NCBI GenBank assembly: GCA_016207625.1 | Contig: JACQPF010000358.1 | Span: forward strand, 1-8,756 | Direction of reading: 5' to 3' | Source: Elusimicrobiota bacterium | Lineage (GTDB): Bacteria > Elusimicrobiota > Elusimicrobia > FEN-1173 | Length of the DNA: 8,756 nucleotides | Part shown: positions 1-6,800 of the stretch, piece after piece | How positions within the stretch are numbered: the stretch's first letter is position 1 | Layout: the number at the start of each line of letters is the position of its first letter | Notes under the pieces: generated by a model | The model's input: the letters and a program-made list of their open reading frames with translations, nothing else | Told to the model about the DNA's origin: nothing | Databases searched by the model: none | Position numbers and translations under genes: made by a program

Positions 1-875
1 AAGGACAGCAGGCCTTTCGGAGGACGAGGGCTGATCTCCTCATTCAGCGCAGCTCTCCAGGCGGCGGTCACCTCACGGAATTGTCCAGGCGCCAGGCTGA
101 CCGTGGCCATTTCCGCTTCGATCTCCGATTCCGTGGCGTCGGGCCCCATCTCTTCCGTCCACGGGAAATACCCGTACATCTCCGAGAAGGACCACGTGTT
201 TCCGAACTTGGTATAGGTGTTGTTGTTGACCGGCATCACATAGACCCGCCGCGGCGTGAAGATGACGCTGTGGGCAATGTTCAGCTTCTGCAGGAAACGC
301 ACATAGGAATCCGCGACGAAAGCCAAATCGGCATGGTTCCATGACTCAAACACGAGGCCCTGCGCGGGATAGCCTGACAACTCCCGGACGGAAACGCTTC
401 CCGCGTTGAAGAAGAGCCTTGTCTGCGCGCGCTCCAGCGGCGAGCCGGCCTCAGGCGCCGTGAACCCATGCAGATGCATGTGGTTGATGGAGGCCCCGGC
501 CGCCAGACTGTTGTAGCCGAAACGCAGACGGCCCGACGTGTCGTTCATCAGCAACTTCGCCGCCAATTCGATGTCCCGTCGGAGGAGTCGCTGCGGCCGC
601 CCTTCCATTCTCTGCGGAAGCAATAAGTAATGATCCCTGGCGTAGGGCCATTTCTGGCCGATGAGGGCGACGGATTGTCCCTCCAGCTCACCCTCCCAGA
701 AAAGCTTCTCCGGGGCCGTCATGAAATGAAAGGCTTTGGGATCGAATTGTTTGGTGACCAATTTGAAAGACGCACGTTCCGTCGGTTTGGCCATCCGCCG
801 CCAAGGGGTGCGCAATATGGAGAAGCGGCCGGCTTCCGTGACCCGGATGCCCCTCTCGAAGAACCCGTGAATCGG
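1..875 (-). other. Domain: histidine-triad GDP-L-galactose phosphorylase-like (VTC2/GDPGP1 type), residues ~2628-2918, cut by window edge
   Basis: VTC2/GDPGP1 enzymes split GDP-hexoses with phosphate through a covalent guanylyl-histidine; in plants this is a committed step of vitamin C synthesis. The match spans the family in order. FKLVTKQFDPKAFHF (2664-2678) resembles the 'vlQPFD..KFNFTK' entry. QKWPYARDHYLLLP (2701-2714) resembles 'NvSP.eygHvLLiP'. FGYNSLAAGASINHMHLHGF (2746-2765) corresponds to 'GYNSLGAFATINHLHFQAY'. ELSGYPAQGLVFES resembles 'eLl.YPvrgLvFEgg'. LQKLNIAHSVIF (2822-2833) with VYVMP (2838-2842) resembles 'LQ.NNIPfNiLISD..iFLlPQ'. LAPGQFREVTAAW (2888-2900) resembles 'LsEErFkEVTala'. 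The triad is H2759-M-H2761-L-H2763; plant enzymes have HxHxQ, so the third position is His as in HIT hydrolases. The homology is strong. The exact substrate, possibly another GDP-sugar or dinucleotide, is inferred only. The chain continues past the window. Confidence 0.87.
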
Positions 876-3800
876 CCCGCTGTCGGGAGCGGGCGTACGG
901 GCCAGGCCTTCCTCCAGGATTTGCTCGAGCCGTGAGGCCGGCGGAGGCGTTTCGCTTTCTTTTTGGAGCTTCGCCAGACCGTCCGTGGCCGGCCGGCCCT
1001 GGATGACGTTGTCCAGGTATCGGCCGAGGTATCCTTCGGGGTCCAAGCTCTTCCAGTCGTTGAACACGCGGATGGCCAGGAGATAGATGTTCCCCATGCC
1101 CGCCCGTCTCGATTGGGGCCGGTGCAGGGCCGATTCCGCGTCGACCACATAGGCTTTCAACGGCCCGCCGTTGATGCGGCCGATCATGATGTTGCCGACG
1201 GTCCATTCATGGATCTGGATTTGGTTCCGGATCAACGCCTCGAGCAGTTCGATCACGAGCCGGATTTCCGATTCATCGAGGGACCGGGGTCCTTCCGTCC
1301 GGAAGCGCCGGGAGGCGAGGATCTCTTCCAAGGACTTCCCTTCGATCTTTTCGACGAGGAGATAGGCGTGCCCGTTCGTTTCCCCTTGCGACAAGGGGGC
1401 GGGCCCCAGGCCGAGTTCGGCGAGCCATCGGAACTTTTCAAATTCGGCTTCTTGGCCTCCCAGGCCGAGCGTCTTGCGAACGCGAACCACCCAAGGGCCG
1501 GCCGGGTGCGGGAACAGGTCGTTCGTCTGCCCGCCGCCGATCCGGTCCACTTCCTGGCCTCCCACGAACAGACGGCTGGTGCGCCCGAAACGGCCCACAT
1601 AATGAATTCTCATTCTCAACGCTTCCGCCAGCAGGGATGGATCCGCGCCATCGGTTTTCGGCCCAATGACGAGGCGGTTCCCTTCCCGGCGAACCGCGAT
1701 TCCAAAGGCTTCCTGAGACCCGTTCCGGTTCAGCTCCGTCCGCACATCGTCTATATAGAGGACGTCCAGCAGAGCGGCCACGGCCCGGTGGAACGCCGAA
1801 AACGGCGCTTCCCTGTCCGCGGCGGACCAGGCCAGGTAATCCGGATCGGTGTCGATGACGATCTCTTCCGGCAGCTTTCCCTCGGCCTCCATGGCCTGAG
1901 CGGCCTGGTGCACGAAACGGACGAGCTTGATGAAATCCCGGTAGGACTTTTCCCCGACGAACTGGAAGAGCGGGAAGACATGGACCCGCGCCCGGCGGTT
2001 CCAGAAACGGAAGAACGAGGCCCGCTCCATCGTGGGAACGAACTCGTCGATGAGGCGGTCCATCTCGGCCTGGCCCTTCCGGCCATGGTCCTTGAATACC
2101 GTCGGGCTCAGCAGCCACCGGAACCGCTGCCGGTAGAAGTCGCCGCGCATTTCGAACCCGGCCAGCTTCTCCCGCAGACTCAGGAAACGATCCAACGCCT
2201 CGGCGCTGAGAATGTTGCCCGAGACCTTTCCGAAGGAATCAAAGGCCGTGATCAGGAGGGCCAGGTTCAACTCCTCCGGGGTGAGGTCCAACAGGTCCAT
2301 CGGCAGGCCGTCCACGCCCATGTCCGCGAAATCCCCGTGGCGCTCGATGATGTCGGCCACGGTGTCGATGAATTCCGCGTCATGGCCCCGCGCGGCCAAG
2401 AGGGCCCGGGCGTCCTCGGCGCCGCGAACGTTGTGTGTCCAGACGCGGCCGCTCCGGTTCCCGATGTCATGAAGGAGCGTGGCGGTGCGCAGCATTTCTT
2501 TTTTGGCCGGGGGCAGGGCGTCGTAGAGTGACCACAACCGGTTCAGCAGCGCCTCATACTCCACAAAATCGGCCTTTTGCCGATGGCTTTCGGGCAAGGC
2601 GGAATAGATGGTCTCGAAGTCTCTCCGGACAAACGCGTCGTGCATTCCCATCACTTGCCGGACATGCCGTTGCTTTTCCAGTGAGAGCTCATACAGCTCC
2701 GGATATTCCGACAACTCGTCTTTGACCCAGGGGAGCCGCCCCTGCGCCACGGCCGGCACGAGGACTTGGTTGTAGATGAGGTGGACGGCGGAGGCGGTGG
2801 CCAGTCCGATCAGGCTCCCCGCCACGGGCGACAGTGCAGCGCCGAACCCGAACACAACGCCCATCACCAGCCCCAGAGCGAAGAGAGCTCCCCGTTCTTT
2901 GACATGGCGGAAGGGATTCCATCCCAAGCGCGTCGGGCGGCCGTCGGTTTCATAGTAAACGCTGGGATGCATGGCGAAAACGGCCGCGCTGAGCAGGCCG
3001 GTTCCGGCCAGGAGCCAATTCACGTCCCAGCCCAGCCAGGCGTGCAGGGCCCAGGTCACGGCGCCCATCAATAGTCCTTGGAAGATCAAAACGGTTTCCG
3101 CCGTCGCCAGGGATTTGGGATATTTCTTCACCCATTCCTGGGGCCAAAACGGCAGGAGGCCCAGGGGCAGACCTTTCTTAACGGTCTCCCGGCGGGTCAC
3201 GTCCGCCGCAAAGGTGTGCAAGGGCGCGGCCAAATACAAGATCGCCCGGGAGTGGCTGTCAAAGGCGCTTCGGCCTCCCTGCCAAGGCAAACGACCGGAA
3301 GCGCGCAACAAGTCGCCCGTGTCGGCCTCGGAGAGCCAGTCCCGTCCGTCGTTCTTTAAGAGCCAGTCTCTGACCTCTGTGTTGTCCCGCGGGGCCCACT
3401 TTTCCACCGCCGCGCCGGGAAGGAGAGAGAGCGCCATGCGGTAGACGCCCATGTCCTTCACGCCGGCGAAAGACAAAAGGAAAAGGTCGCCGAGAAGCGC
3501 CTTTCCGACGTTGGTCATCGGGTAAAAACCGGTGATGGCTTTGAGCCAGGAAATCGCGTCGTAGGTCGGCTCGGTCAAGCCCTGGGTCCTCTCCCGCAGT
3601 TCCCTGAGAGCTCGCACCAGTTGCTCGCATTCGTCCAAACCCAGCTTCCGGAGAGAAACTTCCAGGCTGGCGGACACAAAACGCCCGGCAAATCCGGCCT
3701 CCTCCAGCCGGAGGTTCTTGACTTCGGCGAGAAGGTCCGTCAAAGGCCCCGTCTGCGGCAGGGGCGCGCGATCCGGGATGGAGTTCGGGAGAAGCCTTTC

Positions 3801-6800
3801 AATCAAAAGGGTTCGCGGATCATCGATCACGCCAGCGGAAGCCGCCGTTTTGTCCGCGCGGAGCTTCATGAGCCGGAGGCGGAGCTCGTCCAGGGGATAG
3901 AGCGTGTCAAAAGACCCGTGCAGCGCCAGGAGCCTCTCCCAACGCGCTTTCAACGTCGAGAATTCTCCCAGGGTCCAGACGGGAAGCTTCCTCCCTTTCT
4001 TCTCCGCTTCCCGGTACTGATTTTCCAGCCGATCCACGGCCGGTTTGGTCTCCAGCATCATCTGGGCCAACAGCGCGCGGATCGCCTCGGCGGCGGAGGT
4101 TTCATCGTCCCGGCCTTCCGCCGGGCCGTCCCGCAGGGCAGCCGCGGCGGCCGCGATGTAATTTTTCCCGGCGGCGATATGGGACAGCTCAAACGCGTAG
4201 GCCCTCTGGGCCTCTTGTCGCGCCGGGTCCATCGGATACCGTTTTTGGAAAAGAAGGCGCGTCAGCTCGACGTCGACTTTGGTACGCTCCTCTTCGCTTA
4301 AGTTGGGGAAAGCCTCGTGGCCGAGCTCGTGGAGCAAGCCGACCATTAAAATGGTTTCAAAAGTGGACCGGCTGATCAGGCCCATTTCGTGGGCGTCAAA
4401 CAGGGCGCGGTTGACGCCGATGAAACCGTCTTTGGTGTGGTTTTCCATCAAGTTCGGAGAACGTTCGAGGAGGGCGAGGGAAAGCGGCTTGCTCTGAAGT
4501 CTTTGCAAAAGGATTTGCCGAAGGCGGGGCCCGTTGGCGGCCGGCAGGTTCCCCAGAGCGTCCAATGCCTGATGGAGCAGCGCCCCGAGCTCGCCGCCGG
4601 AAAGGAGGGCGCGATCCGGCCTTTGGAATTGTGGATCCAGACGGAGGACAAGTCCGTCGGCCTCGGCGGAGTGAGGGCTTTTTTGCAATTCCTGCGCCGT
4701 CTTTTCGACGCGGTGTTTCGTCTTTAACTCGATGCCTTTCCAAACGGTTTCGCTCGAGTCCTTCGCCCGCCAGGCGCCTTTCCGCAGGGCGGAGGGGAAA
4801 TGCTCGATGTCATCGTCCTGGTTCAAGAACAGCCCGGGGAACAACCCCAGGGTCAAATACCGGGTCCCGTTTTCTTTGAACTTGGCGAACAGCACGCCGA
4901 CCAAAAGAGCCAAATAGGCATAGATGCTCAGCGTGCTCGTGGGAACATGCCCGAGAACGACGAAGACCACCGCCGCCGTCATGAGAGGCCCCAGTGCGCT
5001 GGAGATGTTGGAGTAAGCGGACGGCGTGAGCTTGCGCAAAGAGTACCAGTTCAGGGCCATGGCCACGAAGACCGCAAGGCCGTTAAACCAAAGCAGAGGC
5101 GCCGTCAACAGGGTCCCGAGCTGCCCGGCATGGAAGGCCGGGAGGGGGGACCGGTTCAACCAATCGAAGATGTCTCTGAGAGGGGTGAAAAGGATCACGA
5201 GGAAAATCAGTACGTTGAAAACGCTCCGCAGGAGCTGGAACACGGCGGGATGCACCTCGGTGGAGATCGGTTTCTTGATCAAGGTGCCGACGGCGTTGAC
5301 CGCCATGGAAACGAACGCGAAGACGACGCCCGTCATCACCAGGCCTTTGAGCGGGTCCCCGTTGGAGAACACCAGGAGGGTCGACCCCAAGATCAAAAGA
5401 AGCATGCCAATAATGTTCGTCCCCGACACTTCCACCTTGAAGAGCTTGGCCTTTTCGTTGTTCCTCCGGCTGAGGAAGAACGAAATGAAGGCGGACAGGG
5501 CAAACACCACGGACGGCCGGGCCACTTCCGCCAGGCTGGCGGTGGAGGGGGAAATGATCTTCAGCGCCAAATAATACAGCGGCGTCCCGATCAGTGTGTC
5601 CAGGGCGGCAATGAGGAGAACGGGGCCGAGATAGGCCCTTGACGTCAACGCCCGGCGGACCTGCCCGGCAAGCTCTTCGGTCTTGTTTTGGGAAAAAACG
5701 ATCAGGGTGCTCAAGCCGCCGAAAGTCAACAGCACGATGCTCGTCGCAAATTGGATGGTGAGGAAACCGAAATTGCCCAGGAATTTTTTCGCCACGATGT
5801 AGGACATGGCCGTCACCGTGGCCGACGTCGCGATCTGGACCCACACGACCGCCTTTTGGAAACGCGTGGAGGCCTTCGATTTCTGGTACAGGGCCGCACC
5901 CTGACGGGCGGCCCCCAGGATCGGTCCGCGGAGATCGTCCGTCCAGACGATGATTACGGCCGCCACGGCCGCGCCGAACACGATCATCGGGAAGGAGGCC
6001 TCGGCCGCGGCCAAGGCGAAGCCCGCGCCCAGGGCCACCACCGCGCGGAAGGGATGCTTCGCCGCGATCTCCCACAGCGTCTGGAGCCCAAGGAAGTTGG
6101 CGGTGTATCCTCCGCCGGAAGGCCGTCGGCCTTTCGGCAAGGACTCCCGCTTCTTCTCGTATTCGGACCAGCCGCCGTCTATGGCCGCTTTGAGTTTCTG
6201 ATCGAAATTGAAGTGGTCCAAGATCCCCCGGCAGAACGTTTTATACGAGGCTTGATATTTCCCGGGGTTCATCATCAACTCGGCGAGAGACTCGGTGTTC
6301 CAGAGACGGGCCACGACGTTCCTGATCAGTTCCCGTTCGGGCGAATCCGGGAGGTAATCCGCCACCCGCATCCCCAGGGCCGAGGTGTCCTGGTAGATCC
6401 GGGAGAGCCAGACGAAGGTCCTGCCTCCGGGCGATTTGGCGCTGAGGTGAACCGCGTTGTTCAAGTTCTCCACGCCAGTGACGCAGAGGGGAAGACCGTC
6501 GGCGAGGAGGAAAAAACGTGTGTAATCGGCTTTGGGGATATGCCGGAGACAAACCACTCGCAAAGGGCTTTGGCTCTGATGCAGTGGCTTAGTTTCGCTT
6601 CCGTCGTATTCAAAAAGCTGAAAATCCATCGACCCGGCCGACGACAACAACTTTTCCCGGACAAATTGGTCGGCGAATATGAAAATCGTCTTGGGCCGTT
6701 GGGCGAACTCCGCGCTTCGGCCGCGGGCCGCGTTCAGCGCTTTGAAATAGTGCTCCACTGTGGTCTTCTCGTGGGTGTAAATCAGCCCCCAGTCGCTGTG

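Noticed and set aside
1438..2118. A 226-codon minus-strand frame and similar shorter ones (688-1206, 719-1150, 1253-1600)
   Set aside because: All are shifted relative to the frame that carries the HD and kinase-like motifs and show Arg/Pro/Gly/Ser-biased translations typical of shadows.
963..2531. A 522-codon open frame on the plus strand
   Set aside because: It lies antisense to the HD, kinase-like and linker segments, whose minus-strand motifs are clear. Its translation is rich in Arg, Pro, Gly and His with no recognisable motif, as expected for a shadow frame in G/C-rich coding DNA.
5083..6075. A 330-codon minus-strand frame overlapping the membrane block
   Set aside because: It is out of register with the giant frame and encodes an Arg/Gly/Pro-rich sequence, whereas the giant frame there gives ten clean hydrophobic helices with EamA motifs.
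6114..6138. The inverted repeat as a rho-independent terminator
   Set aside because: There is no T tract after the stem on the coding strand and the gene's frame continues through it into the membrane block.
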